From Candidatus Thioglobus sp. (GTDB lineage Bacteria; Pseudomonadota; Gammaproteobacteria; PS1; Pseudothioglobaceae): DNA of 47,803 nt. The stretch spans positions 1 to 47,803 of the forward strand of contig NZ_JAQWSS010000084.1 in assembly GCF_029243085.1 (NCBI RefSeq), read 5' to 3'. Under the pieces are notes generated by a model. It did not search any database. It was not told where the DNA came from and saw only the letters and a program-made list of their open reading frames with translations. Below are positions 35,646-44,711 of the stretch, in pieces. The number at the start of each line of letters is the position of its first letter. Positions within the stretch are counted from its first letter, which is position 1. The position numbers and the translations under genes were made by a program.

Positions 35646-36493
35646 TAAAGCTTGCCTGTTTGTATGTGGCGAGACACTTCAAGCAAGTGAATGCGTCGAG
35701 AGTCTGTTTTTAATACTTTAAAGTTAAACCCCTGCAAAGTGATTTTATCCATTTGTTCAGGCAATCGAGTGAAGCCAGAAATAACAAATCCAGCGACTGT
35801 ATCAACATTTTCAGCTATTAGTCTCGTTACAAAAAACTCATTAAATTCTTCAATTGGTGTATCGGCCTTAAGCAAATAACGACCATCACCAAAATCAATA
35901 ATATTATCTTCTTCTAAGTCATGCTCATCTTCAATCTCACCAACAATTTGTTCTAGAACATCTTCCAGTGTCACTAAGCCAGCAATCTCTCCGTACTCGT
36001 CCATCACAATTGCTATATGCGATTTTTTTTGTTGAAAATCTCTCAGTAAAGAGCCCAGTGTTTTACTTTCTGGCACCAAGATTGCTGTACGTAAATATTC
36101 TTTATAGTTAAATTCGTTACGCTTATCACCTGCTAAATAACTAAGTAAATCCTTGGCCAAAACAACACCTAAGATTTTGTGGCGTTTTGAATCAATAATT
36201 GGAAAACGAGAATGAGCTGATTTGATCATGATATCAAGCAACTCTTTGGTATCTGAATGATGCTCAATAGTAACCATTTTTGATTTTGGCACCATGACAT
36301 CTCGAACTTCCATATTCTCAAGCTGCATTGTGCCTTCAATGATATTGCGGCTATGAAAATCAATCACGTGATTAGCTTCAGCCTCTTTAAGCGTTTCTAA
36401 CAACTCTTTGCGTGAGCCAAGTGGCGTGTGAAAAAATTGCTTAATTAGCCTTTTAAAAAATGATTGTGTCGACGGAGGTTGATCTTCGTTCAT
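35645..36493 (-). CDS. corC: CorC-like CBS-domain ion transport protein
   Basis: Protein of 282 residues with two CBS domains (about 68-185, starting VMVPKSKMVTIE) and a C-terminal CorC_HlyC domain (about 200-275), as in E. coli CorC/YbeX (292). The linker FHSRNIIEGTMQLENMEVRD is typical. No membrane domain is present, so this is the short cytosolic form linked to Mg/Co efflux and, in E. coli, to ribosome and membrane stress. The usual neighbours ybeY, ybeZ and lnt are absent; it follows rnfH with a 38-base gap. Confidence 0.92.
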   Translation of the reverse strand: MNEDQPPSTQSFFKRLIKQFFHTPLGSRKELLETLKEAEANHVIDFHSRNIIEGTMQLENMEVRDVMVPKSKMVTIEHHSDTKELLDIMIKSAHSRFPIIDSKRHKILGVVLAKDLLSYLAGDKRNEFNYKEYLRTAILVPESKTLGSLLRDFQQKKSHIAIVMDEYGEIAGLVTLEDVLEQIVGEIEDEHDLEEDNIIDFGDGRYLLKADTPIEEFNEFFVTRLIAENVDTVAGFVISGFTRLPEQMDKITLQGFNFKVLKTDSRRIHLLEVSRHIQTGKL

Positions 36494-36531
36494 GTAGCTT
36501 GGTATTAATTAAAGGTATATTTTATCAAAAA

Positions 36532-36828
36532 TTAGGTTTTTTTTCCACTACGCATTTTTTTTCCTTGAGCAGCGCGCTCTTTACGCACTTGCTTAGGATC
36601 AGCAATTAATGGCCTATAGATCTCAACTCGGTCTTTTTCTCGTAAAACAGTATCTAACTTGGCAATTTTTCCGAAAATTCCCGTCTTGTCTTTGAGTAAG
36701 TCAATTTGCGGATAACTATCTAAAATACCTGATAATTCAATGGCTTGCTTAAGAGTAACACCCTCTTCCACCTCTAAACTTAACAAAGTTTGCTTATCTT
36801 CCAATGCGTAAGCAACCTCTATATTCAT
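36532..36828 (-). CDS. rnfH: RnfH family protein
   Basis: Small beta-grasp (ubiquitin-like) protein of 98 residues. The strings VAYALEDKQTLLSLEVEEG and DRVEIYRPLIADPKQVRKER are the family hallmarks; the tail is strongly basic. The function is not settled: named for linkage to rnf clusters, but most copies lie beside ratA/smpB. Here neither is adjacent; it overlaps hisA by one base (TAATG) and precedes corC. Confidence 0.92.
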   Translation of the reverse strand: MNIEVAYALEDKQTLLSLEVEEGVTLKQAIELSGILDSYPQIDLLKDKTGIFGKIAKLDTVLREKDRVEIYRPLIADPKQVRKERAAQGKKMRSGKKT

Positions 36829-37562
36829 TAGCCTTGCTGATCACACAATTGCTGCGCTTGAGCAAAATCAAGTGTGCCTTCATAAATAGCTCGACCGGTA
36901 ATGGCGCCGCCAATACCATGATGTGCTGCACTCAAAAGATTGGTAATATCGTCCATATTAGTAATGCCACCAGAAGCAATAATATCAATTGAAGTTTGTT
37001 TTGCAAGATCGGCGGTCGCCTCTACATTAACACCCTGCATCATACCGTCACGGGCAATATCAGTATAGACAATTGAACTTACGCCGTCTTGTTCAAATTT
37101 CTTCGACAATTCCACCACATGTAAATCTGTTTGTTTGGCCCAGCCTTCAGTTGCCACTAAGCCGTTATTGGCGTCCAGGCCTACAATAATTTTTCCTGGA
37201 AATTCTCGACATAGTTCTGAGACAAACTCTGGATGCGTAACTGCCATCGTGCCAATAATCAGATAGCTAATGCCTGCCTCTATGTATGTATTGGCAATAT
37301 TCATATCACGAATACCGCCACCAATTTGCACAGGTAAATCGGGAAACGCTTTGGTGATTTCAGTCACACTAGCTGCGTTAATTGGCTTACCCTCAAAGGC
37401 ACCATTCAAATCTACTAAATGTAGGCGTTTAGCACCTTGATTAACCCATTGTGCCGCCATTTCAGCAGGATTATCGGAAAACACCGTCGTATCATCCATC
37501 AGACCTTGTCTTAGACGCACACACTGGCCATCTTTTAAATCAATTGCGGGAATAATTACCAT
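36828..37562 (-). CDS. hisA: Phosphoribosylformimino-AICAR-phosphate isomerase
   Basis: TIM-barrel isomerase for step four of histidine synthesis. The 244 residues have the catalytic Asp8 in [15 protein letters not shown], Asp128-129 region in IVGLDANNG, and the two phosphate-binding motifs [10 protein letters not shown] and IIASGGI. HisF is distinguished by its different start, and [13 protein letters not shown] points to HisA. It lies in an eleven-gene run between comM and rnfH, away from hisH, hisB and hisC at 10-14 kb, and from hisF. Confidence 0.95.
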   Translation of the reverse strand: MVIIPAIDLKDGQCVRLRQGLMDDTTVFSDNPAEMAAQWVNQGAKRLHLVDLNGAFEGKPINAASVTEITKAFPDLPVQIGGGIRDMNIANTYIEAGISYLIIGTMAVTHPEFVSELCREFPGKIIVGLDANNGLVATEGWAKQTDLHVVELSKKFEQDGVSSIVYTDIARDGMMQGVNVEATADLAKQTSIDIIASGGITNMDDITNLLSAAHHGIGGAITGRAIYEGTLDFAQAQQLCDQQG

Positions 37563-37567
37563 TTTTT

Positions 37568-39073
37568 TTATCCATTATATCGACGGTAACCAATTGCCTC
37601 AATCAAATGCTGTGACTCTATAGTATCAGCATGATCTAAATCGGCAATGGTTCTAGCCACTTTTAAAATTCGATGATAAGCTCTTGCAGACAAATGCAAT
37701 TGATCCATTACATTTTCTAACAACTGCTTATTATCTGCACTCAAGATAATTAAACTATCGACCTCATTGGCATCCAGCTGATCATTTAATTTACCTTGTC
37801 TTTTCAACTGTCTATTATAACAATCCAATACGCGCACTCTAATCGTTTCGCTGTTTTCTGTTGTCTTATCCTGTGGACTAAGCAAAACCTCTTTTGACAC
37901 AGGTGGTACATCTAATATCATATCAATACGATCTAACAAGGGGCCGGAAATTTTCATCTGGTACTTACTAATTTGATCTTCAGTACAATGACACTTACTC
38001 GTACCATCTCCATAATATCCACAAGGACACGGGTTCATTGCACCAACAAGTTGAAAATTAGCTGGAAAAGTTACTTGCTGTTGAGCACGTGAAACATGCA
38101 CCTCGCCGCTTTCCAGGGGTTGTCTTAACACTTCTAGAACGTGACGAGGAAATTCTGGCAATTCATCTAAAAATAACACCCCTCCATGCGCCAGTGAAAT
38201 TTCTCCTGGTCTCGGGCTTGACCCACCTCCTACTAATGCAACTGCCGAAGAAGAATGGTGTGGCGATCTAAAGGGTCGAATATAAAATTGTGATAAATCG
38301 ATAGATTTATTGGCTACTGAATAAATAGCAGCGCGTTGTAAAGCTGCCTCATTATCAAGTGACGGTAAAATTGATGGCAGCCTTTCGGCCAACATGGTTT
38401 TTCCAGAGCCAGGTGTGCCACGAAGCAGTAAATTATGCCCACCACTAGCAGCAATTTCTAAGGCGCGTTTAGCATGATATTGACCCTTAACTTGAGAAAA
38501 ATTCTTGTCATGCTTAGTGTCAAAATCAGGCTGAATCATTGGTCTTTCAAGTGTGCCAATTCCAGTTATAAATTCACAAACTTGCAATAAATTCTTAGCA
38601 GGCAGTATGCGCGCTTCCTGCGCCAAAACACATTGTTCATGATTATCATAAGGAATAACTAGGTCATGACTGTCTTTGTGTGCTGCAATGACCGCTGGTA
38701 ACAAGCCCTCAGTTGAATGAAGTAACCCATCTAACCCCAACTCACCATAGAATTCAAATTGGGCAATATCAATATCTGGCTTTATTTGCCCTGAAGCAAT
38801 CAACACCCCTAGTGCAATTGGTAAGTCGTAACGCCCACTAGACTTAGGTAAATTAGCAGGCGCCAAACTAACCGTGATACGTCCTTTAGGCAGCTTAAAT
38901 CTTGAATTCATTAATGCAGAACGCACCCGATCCTTACTCTCTCTAACCGCACCTTCAGGCAAACCAACAATTGAGAATCCTGGCAAGCCCCCTGAGATAT
39001 GCACTTCAATAGTAACAACGGGCGCATCTAGCCCAGTCGAAGCACGAGTAAACACTTTAGAGAGTTGGCTCAC
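37568..39073 (-). CDS. comM: YifB/ComM-type AAA+ Mg-chelatase-like ATPase
   Basis: AAA+ helicase-like protein of 501 residues, related to ComM, which drives branch migration in natural transformation of gammaproteobacteria. The frame is open from 39100, but the GTG at 39073 follows GGAGG by four bases and starts [17 protein letters not shown], so I use it. An N-terminal Lon-like domain (about 1-160) precedes the ATPase with Walker [10 protein letters not shown] at 219-227, then LFLDELPE. A cysteine cluster ([17 protein letters not shown]) is the family's zinc-like motif. GTG start and tsaD stop overlap by four bases (GTGA). Confidence 0.92.
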   Translation of the reverse strand: MSQLSKVFTRASTGLDAPVVTIEVHISGGLPGFSIVGLPEGAVRESKDRVRSALMNSRFKLPKGRITVSLAPANLPKSSGRYDLPIALGVLIASGQIKPDIDIAQFEFYGELGLDGLLHSTEGLLPAVIAAHKDSHDLVIPYDNHEQCVLAQEARILPAKNLLQVCEFITGIGTLERPMIQPDFDTKHDKNFSQVKGQYHAKRALEIAASGGHNLLLRGTPGSGKTMLAERLPSILPSLDNEAALQRAAIYSVANKSIDLSQFYIRPFRSPHHSSSAVALVGGGSSPRPGEISLAHGGVLFLDELPEFPRHVLEVLRQPLESGEVHVSRAQQQVTFPANFQLVGAMNPCPCGYYGDGTSKCHCTEDQISKYQMKISGPLLDRIDMILDVPPVSKEVLLSPQDKTTENSETIRVRVLDCYNRQLKRQGKLNDQLDANEVDSLIILSADNKQLLENVMDQLHLSARAYHRILKVARTIADLDHADTIESQHLIEAIGYRRYNG

Positions 39074-40095
39074 ACTGCCTCCAATTCTTCTAAGCTCCAT
39101 CTTGGTTGAATGACAATTTCACCGCCTGGCGACACTTGACCTTTACTTAGGCGTAAATGCCCAGCTAAAGCGATCATGGCACCGTTGTCGGTACAAAATT
39201 CTTGCCGAGGATAAAATACTTTAGCGCCAAGCTTTAACCCCATTGCATCAAGCTCTTGTCGTAATGACAAGTTAGCACTAACACCGCCTGCCACAACTAG
39301 CGTACTTCTTTTTGTTTGCTCTAGGGCACGTCGACACTTAATCATCAAAGTTGATGTGGCAGCTACCTCAAACGCTTTGGCAATATCAGCCTTTTGCTCT
39401 GGATGCTTGGCGAAAGTGTTACGTGCAAAAGTCTTAAGTCCGCTAAAGCTGAAATCTAGCCCTGGGCGGTCAATCATGGGTCTTGGAAATTTAAACTGAG
39501 TTTCATCCCCCTGCTCAGCTAATGCCGCTAATGCCGGCCCACCTGGATAACCCAACCCTAAAATTTTGGCCGTTTTATCAAAAGCTTCGCCGACAGCATC
39601 ATCTAACGACTCTCCTAATATCTTATATTCACCAATTGCCTTAACATCGATTAACATGGTGTGTCCGCCCGAAACCAATAGTGCCACGAACGGAAAACTT
39701 GGCTGATTATCCTCCAATAAAGGTGCCAATAAATGACCCTCCATATGATGAACACCTAGTGATGGTATCTTTAAACTCCATGCCAATGATTTAGCGACCG
39801 CACTACCAACCAATAAAGCGCCAGCAAGGCCAGGGCCTGCTGTATACGCAACACCACTAATATCAGATAAGCTTAGCTTAGCATCGGCTAATACTGATTT
39901 TATCAGTGGCAACGCACGTTGGATATGGTCACGTGAAGCCAATTCTGGCACTACCCCGCCATATTCCGCATGAATTTCAACTTGTGAAAATAACTGATGG
40001 CCAATTAAGCCTTTTTCGCTATGGTACAGTCCTATGCCGGTTTCATCGCATGAACTTTCAACGCCTAAAGTAATAAAAGGTTTAGTGGCCAACAT
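39070..40095 (-). CDS. tsaD: tRNA N6-adenosine threonylcarbamoyltransferase
   Basis: Kae1/TsaD enzyme that, with TsaB and TsaE, puts threonylcarbamoyl on A37 of ANN-decoding tRNAs. The frame extends to 40131, but the ATG at 40095 follows GGTGAG and gives the usual [19 protein letters not shown] start (341 residues). Metal ligands His117 and His121 lie in [10 protein letters not shown], and [12 protein letters not shown] is present. Its start overlaps the end of lptB by 14 bases. tcdA, which cyclises the t6A product, is at 2.4 kb. tsaB and tsaE are not in the window. Confidence 0.95.
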   Translation of the reverse strand: MLATKPFITLGVESSCDETGIGLYHSEKGLIGHQLFSQVEIHAEYGGVVPELASRDHIQRALPLIKSVLADAKLSLSDISGVAYTAGPGLAGALLVGSAVAKSLAWSLKIPSLGVHHMEGHLLAPLLEDNQPSFPFVALLVSGGHTMLIDVKAIGEYKILGESLDDAVGEAFDKTAKILGLGYPGGPALAALAEQGDETQFKFPRPMIDRPGLDFSFSGLKTFARNTFAKHPEQKADIAKAFEVAATSTLMIKCRRALEQTKRSTLVVAGGVSANLSLRQELDAMGLKLGAKVFYPRQEFCTDNGAMIALAGHLRLSKGQVSPGGEIVIQPRWSLEELEAV

Positions 40096-40816
40096 TTGAC
40101 TCACCAAGATATACACTCTTAACCTCTGCATTATCTAGAATGGTTTGCTTGTCACCTTGGGCAATGATGCCGCCAGCATGTAATACATAAGAGTGGTCGC
40201 AAGTGTCTAGCATTTCACGATAGTTATGATCTGTAATTAATACACCAATACCTTTGTCTTTTAAATGATAAATAATTTGCTGAATGTCGCCAACAGAAAT
40301 TGGGTCAACACCAGCAAAAGGCTCATCCAATAAGATGAACTTAGGATCCATGGCCAAAGCTCTAGCAATTTCAACGCGTCGTCTTTCGCCACCAGACAAA
40401 CTCAAGCCATCAATGTGGCGAATATGCTCAATATTAAACTCAGCCAGCAACTCTGCCAATCGATGTTTTCTGTTAGCCTTATCAAGTGTGGAATTTAATT
40501 CCAATACTGCCATAATATTATCTTCGACTGATAATTTGCGAAAAATAGAAGGCTCTTGAGGTAGATAACCCAGTCCTAGCTTAGAGCGTTTATGCATTGG
40601 CATTTTACTAACCTTAATGTCATCAATAAACACTTGACCCTTGTCCGCTCTAACCAAGCCACAAGCAATATAAAAACAAGTTGTCTTGCCGGCACCATTC
40701 GGGCCAAGCAAACCCACAATTTCCCCTGATTTAACTTCAAATGAAACATCTGAAACCACTTCTCGACGTGCATATTTTTTATTAATATTTTTAACAGTCA
40801 GTGTATTTAAAGCCAT
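40082..40816 (-). CDS. lptB: LPS export ABC transporter ATPase LptB
   Basis: Cytoplasmic ATPase that powers lipopolysaccharide extraction by LptFG. The 244 residues have Walker [10 protein letters not shown] at 38-46, Q-loop YLPQEPSIF, signature LSGGERRR at 140-147, and Walker [14 protein letters not shown] at 160-172. The loops match LptB (241) from memory. lptA and lptC, usually just upstream, are absent; birA is upstream and tsaD overlaps downstream. Lipid A synthesis or modification elsewhere in the window (eptA) shows an LPS-bearing cell. Confidence 0.94.
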   Translation of the reverse strand: MALNTLTVKNINKKYARREVVSDVSFEVKSGEIVGLLGPNGAGKTTCFYIACGLVRADKGQVFIDDIKVSKMPMHKRSKLGLGYLPQEPSIFRKLSVEDNIMAVLELNSTLDKANRKHRLAELLAEFNIEHIRHIDGLSLSGGERRRVEIARALAMDPKFILLDEPFAGVDPISVGDIQQIIYHLKDKGIGVLITDHNYREMLDTCDHSYVLHAGGIIAQGDKQTILDNAEVKSVYLGESNVGH

Positions 40817-40851
40817 GATAATTCGATTAAATGTTTAACAGATATCTTACC

Positions 40852-41610
40852 CTAAACAAGGCGTATTTGTTTAGAGCTATAGACCTCAAACACTTGATTA
40901 TCGGCCTCTATCAATAATGCGCCTTGTTGGTTAACACCTGTTACAATGCCGATAATTATACTTTCATTTATTTCAACCTCAACTTGCTTGCCCGACAAAT
41001 AGTCCGTGTTTTCCCAAGATTTTAGAAAATAAGACAATTGATGAGTTGAGAACAATTGACAATACGTCAGTATGCTATTAATTAGTGCAACACTTAGGTC
41101 TTCGATCGCTGGCATATCTTGAATTGGCATTATGCTCGATAAGTCTATCCAAGGGGAGATGCATTCAAATGAGTCGCTTAGATTATAATTTAGACCAAGT
41201 CCAATAACTACAGACTGACATTCTCCTTGCACTGAGTTTTCAATTAAAATCCCAGCCAACTTTTTATCACCAACAAACACATCATTTGGCCATTTAAGCT
41301 TAGCATCAATAATACCAAATTCTGCTAGAGTCTGGATGATTGCAAGCCCTATTACTAGACTCAAGCCATTTAATGCGATACTAGAAGCAAACACATGTCG
41401 AATTGAAAGTAATACGCTTGTATCCTTTTGACTTAGCCAAGTTCGGTTATATTGACCCTTTCCTTGAGTCTGTTCTCTAGCAATACAAATTTGAGTTATT
41501 GCAGAAAATTCTAAAGTTGACAAATAGTGGTTGGTACTTGGAATTGAGTCAAAGACAGTAAGCTCGACTGGTAATTTTATTTGGTCCTTTATATAAGAAT
41601 AATCAGCCAT
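40852..41610 (-). CDS. birA: Biotin-[acetyl-CoA carboxylase] ligase, monofunctional
   Basis: Activates biotin with ATP and attaches it to the carboxyl carrier protein. The frame opens at 41640, but the ATG at 41610 is a better start (MADYSYIKDQIKLPVEL, 252 residues). The core FDSIPSTNHYL, the biotin loop EQTQGKGQYNRTWLSQ (GRGRxGR-like), KWPNDVFVGDKKLAGIL and IGLGLNYNL are conserved. The N-terminal helix-turn-helix of E. coli BirA is missing, so it cannot be the biotin operon repressor. The start lies 22 bases inside the end of dgkA. Confidence 0.93.
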   Translation of the reverse strand: MADYSYIKDQIKLPVELTVFDSIPSTNHYLSTLEFSAITQICIAREQTQGKGQYNRTWLSQKDTSVLLSIRHVFASSIALNGLSLVIGLAIIQTLAEFGIIDAKLKWPNDVFVGDKKLAGILIENSVQGECQSVVIGLGLNYNLSDSFECISPWIDLSSIMPIQDMPAIEDLSVALINSILTYCQLFSTHQLSYFLKSWENTDYLSGKQVEVEINESIIIGIVTGVNQQGALLIEADNQVFEVYSSKQIRLV

Positions 41611-41945
41611 ACAACAATCAGCAACATTAAAGACAACCAAACAGCAGCCGAACCCATATCTTTGGCAGCTCCAGATAAAACATGATATTCGTCGCCAATT
41701 CGATCTACTACAGACTCGATGGCTGAATTAAGAATTTCGACAATTAGCACCAAAAACACTGTTGCAATTAAGATACTCTGCTCAATACCAGTCTTACCAA
41801 AAATCATAGCAAGAGGAATCAGTATGACCGATAGCCATACCTCTTGTCTGAAAGCTGCTTCAGACTTGTAACAGGCTTTCAGGCCTTTCATTGAAAATTC
41901 AAATGCGGTAAAAATTCTTCTCAAGCCGGTTGCTTCATTTTTCAC
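41589..41945 (-). CDS. dgkA: Diacylglycerol kinase DgkA
   Basis: Small trimeric membrane kinase (118 residues) that recycles diacylglycerol from membrane oligosaccharide and lipid-modification turnover. Visible features are the amphipathic N-terminus, KSEAAFRQE, and EILNSAIESVVDR with the catalytic glutamate, with three membrane helices. The start is a GTG at 41945, preceded by CGGAGT. The phosphoethanolamine transferase at the left edge of the window would make diacylglycerol, its substrate, but is not linked by position. It is the first gene of the 41.9-32.4 kb run. Confidence 0.94.
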   Translation of the reverse strand: MKNEATGLRRIFTAFEFSMKGLKACYKSEAAFRQEVWLSVILIPLAMIFGKTGIEQSILIATVFLVLIVEILNSAIESVVDRIGDEYHVLSGAAKDMGSAAVWLSLMLLIVVWLIILI

Positions 41946-42001
41946 GAATGACTCCGTAAGTGGTTAAAATAGTTAAATCAATTTTACACACATGTTTAAT
42001 T

Positions 42002-42736
42002 ATGAAAATAGCATTAGGGGTTGAATACATGGGCACAAACTTCCATGGATGGCAACTACAAAAATCTGGCATTCGCACCGTACAACAGGTCGTTGAAAAG
42101 GCATTATCTAAAATTGCCAATCACCCAGTTAGGGTTTTTTGCTCTGGTAGAACAGACGCTGGTGTACACGCCATTGAACAGGTTATTCACTTTGAAACTA
42201 ATGCGATTCGTGAAGATAAAGCTTGGCTTTTTGGTGGCAATGTAAACCTTCCTCATGATGTTAACTTTGTTTGGGCTAAACGTGTCGATGATGATTTTCA
42301 TGCTCGCTTTAATGCGTGTGCTAGACGTTATCATTACAAAATTCACAATACTAAAGTTCGATCAGCTATTATTGGCAAGCATTCACTTTGGGAGCCTAGA
42401 GCACTTAATATTGACCATATGAACCAGTCTGCCCAATTCTTATTGGGTAAGCATGATTTTTCAGCGTTTAGAGGTAGTTTATGTCAAGCTAAGTCCCCTA
42501 TTAAAACCATTGAATATATCCGCCTAAGCAAACAGGATAATGAGATTTTAATTGACATTAAAGCAAACGCTTTTCTACATCATATGGTGCGTAATATTGT
42601 TGGTACTTTATTGCGAGTAGGCAAAGGTGAAAAGTCGATTGACTGGGTTAAAGAAGTCTTGGATTCCAAACAACGAAAAGAGGCTGGTGCAACTGCCCAG
42701 CCTCAAGGTTTATATTTTGTAAAAGCGTTTTACTAA
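42002..42736 (+). CDS. truA: tRNA pseudouridine synthase A
   Basis: Makes pseudouridine at positions 38-40 of the anticodon stem. The frame is open from 41960, but the ATG at 42002 gives the normal MKIALGVEYMGTNFHGWQLQ and 244 residues. The catalytic aspartate is Asp52 in CSGRTDAGVHA, and FNACARRYHYKIHN and FLHHMVRNIVGTLLRVGKG are typical. It is divergent from dgkA across 56 bases and converges with the SLC13 gene with one base between. Confidence 0.95.
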   Translation: MKIALGVEYMGTNFHGWQLQKSGIRTVQQVVEKALSKIANHPVRVFCSGRTDAGVHAIEQVIHFETNAIREDKAWLFGGNVNLPHDVNFVWAKRVDDDFHARFNACARRYHYKIHNTKVRSAIIGKHSLWEPRALNIDHMNQSAQFLLGKHDFSAFRGSLCQAKSPIKTIEYIRLSKQDNEILIDIKANAFLHHMVRNIVGTLLRVGKGEKSIDWVKEVLDSKQRKEAGATAQPQGLYFVKAFY

Positions 42737-42737
42737 T

Positions 42738-44681
42738 CTAAAACACAATATTAATCATTGTTAACATAACCACTAAGAATAATATAGTCATAATGCCACC
42801 AGCTTTAATAAAGTCAGCGACTTTATAACCACCAGGGCCCATGATTAACGCATTAACCTGGTGTGTGGGAATTAAGAATGAATTTGAAGTGGCAATTGCA
42901 ACAGTCAGTGCATATATAGCAGGATCTGCACCAACCTGGATTGCAATGTTAACCGCAATAGGAACCAATAAAATAGTGGCGCCTACATTTGACATGACCA
43001 AAGTAAAGAAAGTTGCCAATACCGCAATAGCGGCTAATATAATCCAAGGTGCCATATCACCAACGACTGCTACCGTTTCTTGAGCAATCCAAAGCGCTGT
43101 ACCAGTTTTAGAGACAGCTAAACCCAGTGGAATCAAACTTGCAAGCAAGAATACCGTTTTCCATGACACTGCTCTGTAAGCCTCTTCAATTTTCAGAACA
43201 TTAGTTAAAATCATACCTAATGCACCAGTCATCAATGCAATTGATAGTTTGATGTCGGTAAACAATATTAAAAACAGCGCAATACCGAAGAAAACACCTG
43301 CCCATTTTACTTTTTCAGGTCTGGTTTCTTCTTGCTTAGGATATTCAGACGTTACGATAATAAAATCTTTGTTGTTTTGTAATCGTTCTAAATCTTCCCA
43401 ACAAGTGTGGGCCACAATAGTATCACCGGATTGGAACTCAATATCTCGAATACCGTCTCCTTCCTTTAATGTTTCACCGTTACGATGCAGAGCAACCATA
43501 GCCAAACCATACGTCTTTCTCAACCAAACATCTCTAGCAGTTTTGCCAATTAAATTTGAGTTCGGTGGTATGACTACTTCAGCTGTTCCACAATTTTGTG
43601 TTGAAAGCAAATCGGTAAATTGTTCAATTTTATCCAAAAGTTCAAGTTTGAATCCACTAACAAAACTTTCAACGCTAGCACGTGATGTCAATACGCCAAT
43701 TGTTGTATCTGGCTGAATAGTAGTATCTCTGTCAACAGAATCCTGACCAATAATGCCATTCCCCTTATCATCTTGTAAAGCTACCACCCGAACTTTGGAA
43801 ATAGTTTCTATCTCATCTAATTTTAATCCGACAAGTTTACTATCGGCTGGAACTCTAATCTCATATAAATCATAATCAATCTTGTACACTTTTTGAAAAT
43901 ATTCAATCGCAGAGACGCTCGTATCTTTCTTTTCTTTCTGCGTTGGCAGTACAAACTTTCCGGCAATCATAAAATAGATAATGCCAGTAGCAACCAGTGC
44001 AATTCCTATTGGTGTTACCGAAAACAAACTCCATGTATCCATTTGGTTTTCAGCTGACAGACCTTGATTAGTTGTCAATATTAGATCGTTTAACAAAATT
44101 AATGGACTAGAGCCAACCATAGTCATAGTTCCGCCCAATATAGCTGTAAAACCCATTGGCATAAGTAATCTTGACATTGGCACACCTGACTTTGACGAGA
44201 TACGACTTACCACTGGAATAAACAATGCGGCAGCGCCAACATTTTGCATAAATGAAGATATAAATCCAACTGTTGACGATACAATCGGAATAATCTTAGT
44301 CTCAGATTTTCCGCCATTTTTAAGAATAAAAGTTGCAACCTTGGTCATCAACCCTGTTTTATCCAGCCCAGCTCCGATTATCATTACCGCAATAATTGAC
44401 ATTACAGCGTTAGAAGAAAAGCCATCAAACAATCTATTGTTATCAACCAATCCTTCTTCTAAACCCATAATGGTGTAAATCAGTGGCAATGAAGTTAAAC
44501 CTAAAATTACCATGATCGTAACAGCGGCTTCATCTACATCGACCACTTCAAATGCAAATAAATAAATTGTTAATAATAAGATAGCTAACATCCAAGCAAT
44601 AGAAATAGTCGGAGTAATTGTTGATAAATATAGTGCGAAAATCGCAAAAATAATACCTGCAGTAATTTTAATATTTGGCAT
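42738..44681 (-). CDS. SLC13/DASS-family anion permease with two RCK_C domains
   Basis: Transporter of 647 residues in the divalent anion:sodium symporter group. N-terminal helices (about 5-240) hold SFMQNVGAAALFIPV and GSSPLILLND, and C-terminal helices (about 460-645) hold SNVGATILLVPI. Between them lie two TrkA_C/RCK_C ligand-binding domains (about 270-340 and 363-435), starting DYDLYEIRVPADSKLVG and GTAEVVIPPNSNLIG. This architecture is common among sulfate or related oxyanion permeases of bacteria. It is 30 bases after sulP and probably in the same transcript, which supports a sulfate role but does not fix direction of flux. Confidence 0.9.
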   Translation of the reverse strand: MPNIKITAGIIFAIFALYLSTITPTISIAWMLAILLLTIYLFAFEVVDVDEAAVTIMVILGLTSLPLIYTIMGLEEGLVDNNRLFDGFSSNAVMSIIAVMIIGAGLDKTGLMTKVATFILKNGGKSETKIIPIVSSTVGFISSFMQNVGAAALFIPVVSRISSKSGVPMSRLLMPMGFTAILGGTMTMVGSSPLILLNDLILTTNQGLSAENQMDTWSLFSVTPIGIALVATGIIYFMIAGKFVLPTQKEKKDTSVSAIEYFQKVYKIDYDLYEIRVPADSKLVGLKLDEIETISKVRVVALQDDKGNGIIGQDSVDRDTTIQPDTTIGVLTSRASVESFVSGFKLELLDKIEQFTDLLSTQNCGTAEVVIPPNSNLIGKTARDVWLRKTYGLAMVALHRNGETLKEGDGIRDIEFQSGDTIVAHTCWEDLERLQNNKDFIIVTSEYPKQEETRPEKVKWAGVFFGIALFLILFTDIKLSIALMTGALGMILTNVLKIEEAYRAVSWKTVFLLASLIPLGLAVSKTGTALWIAQETVAVVGDMAPWIILAAIAVLATFFTLVMSNVGATILLVPIAVNIAIQVGADPAIYALTVAIATSNSFLIPTHQVNALIMGPGGYKVADFIKAGGIMTILFLVVMLTMINIVF

Positions 44682-44711
44682 AGTAATAATAAGTTTAAGT
44701 TAAAAGAAAGC

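Noticed and set aside
43249-43716. 155-codon plus-strand frame inside the SLC13 gene
   Set aside because: Mirror of the RCK_C coding region on the other strand; low-complexity Ser-rich product and no ribosome site.
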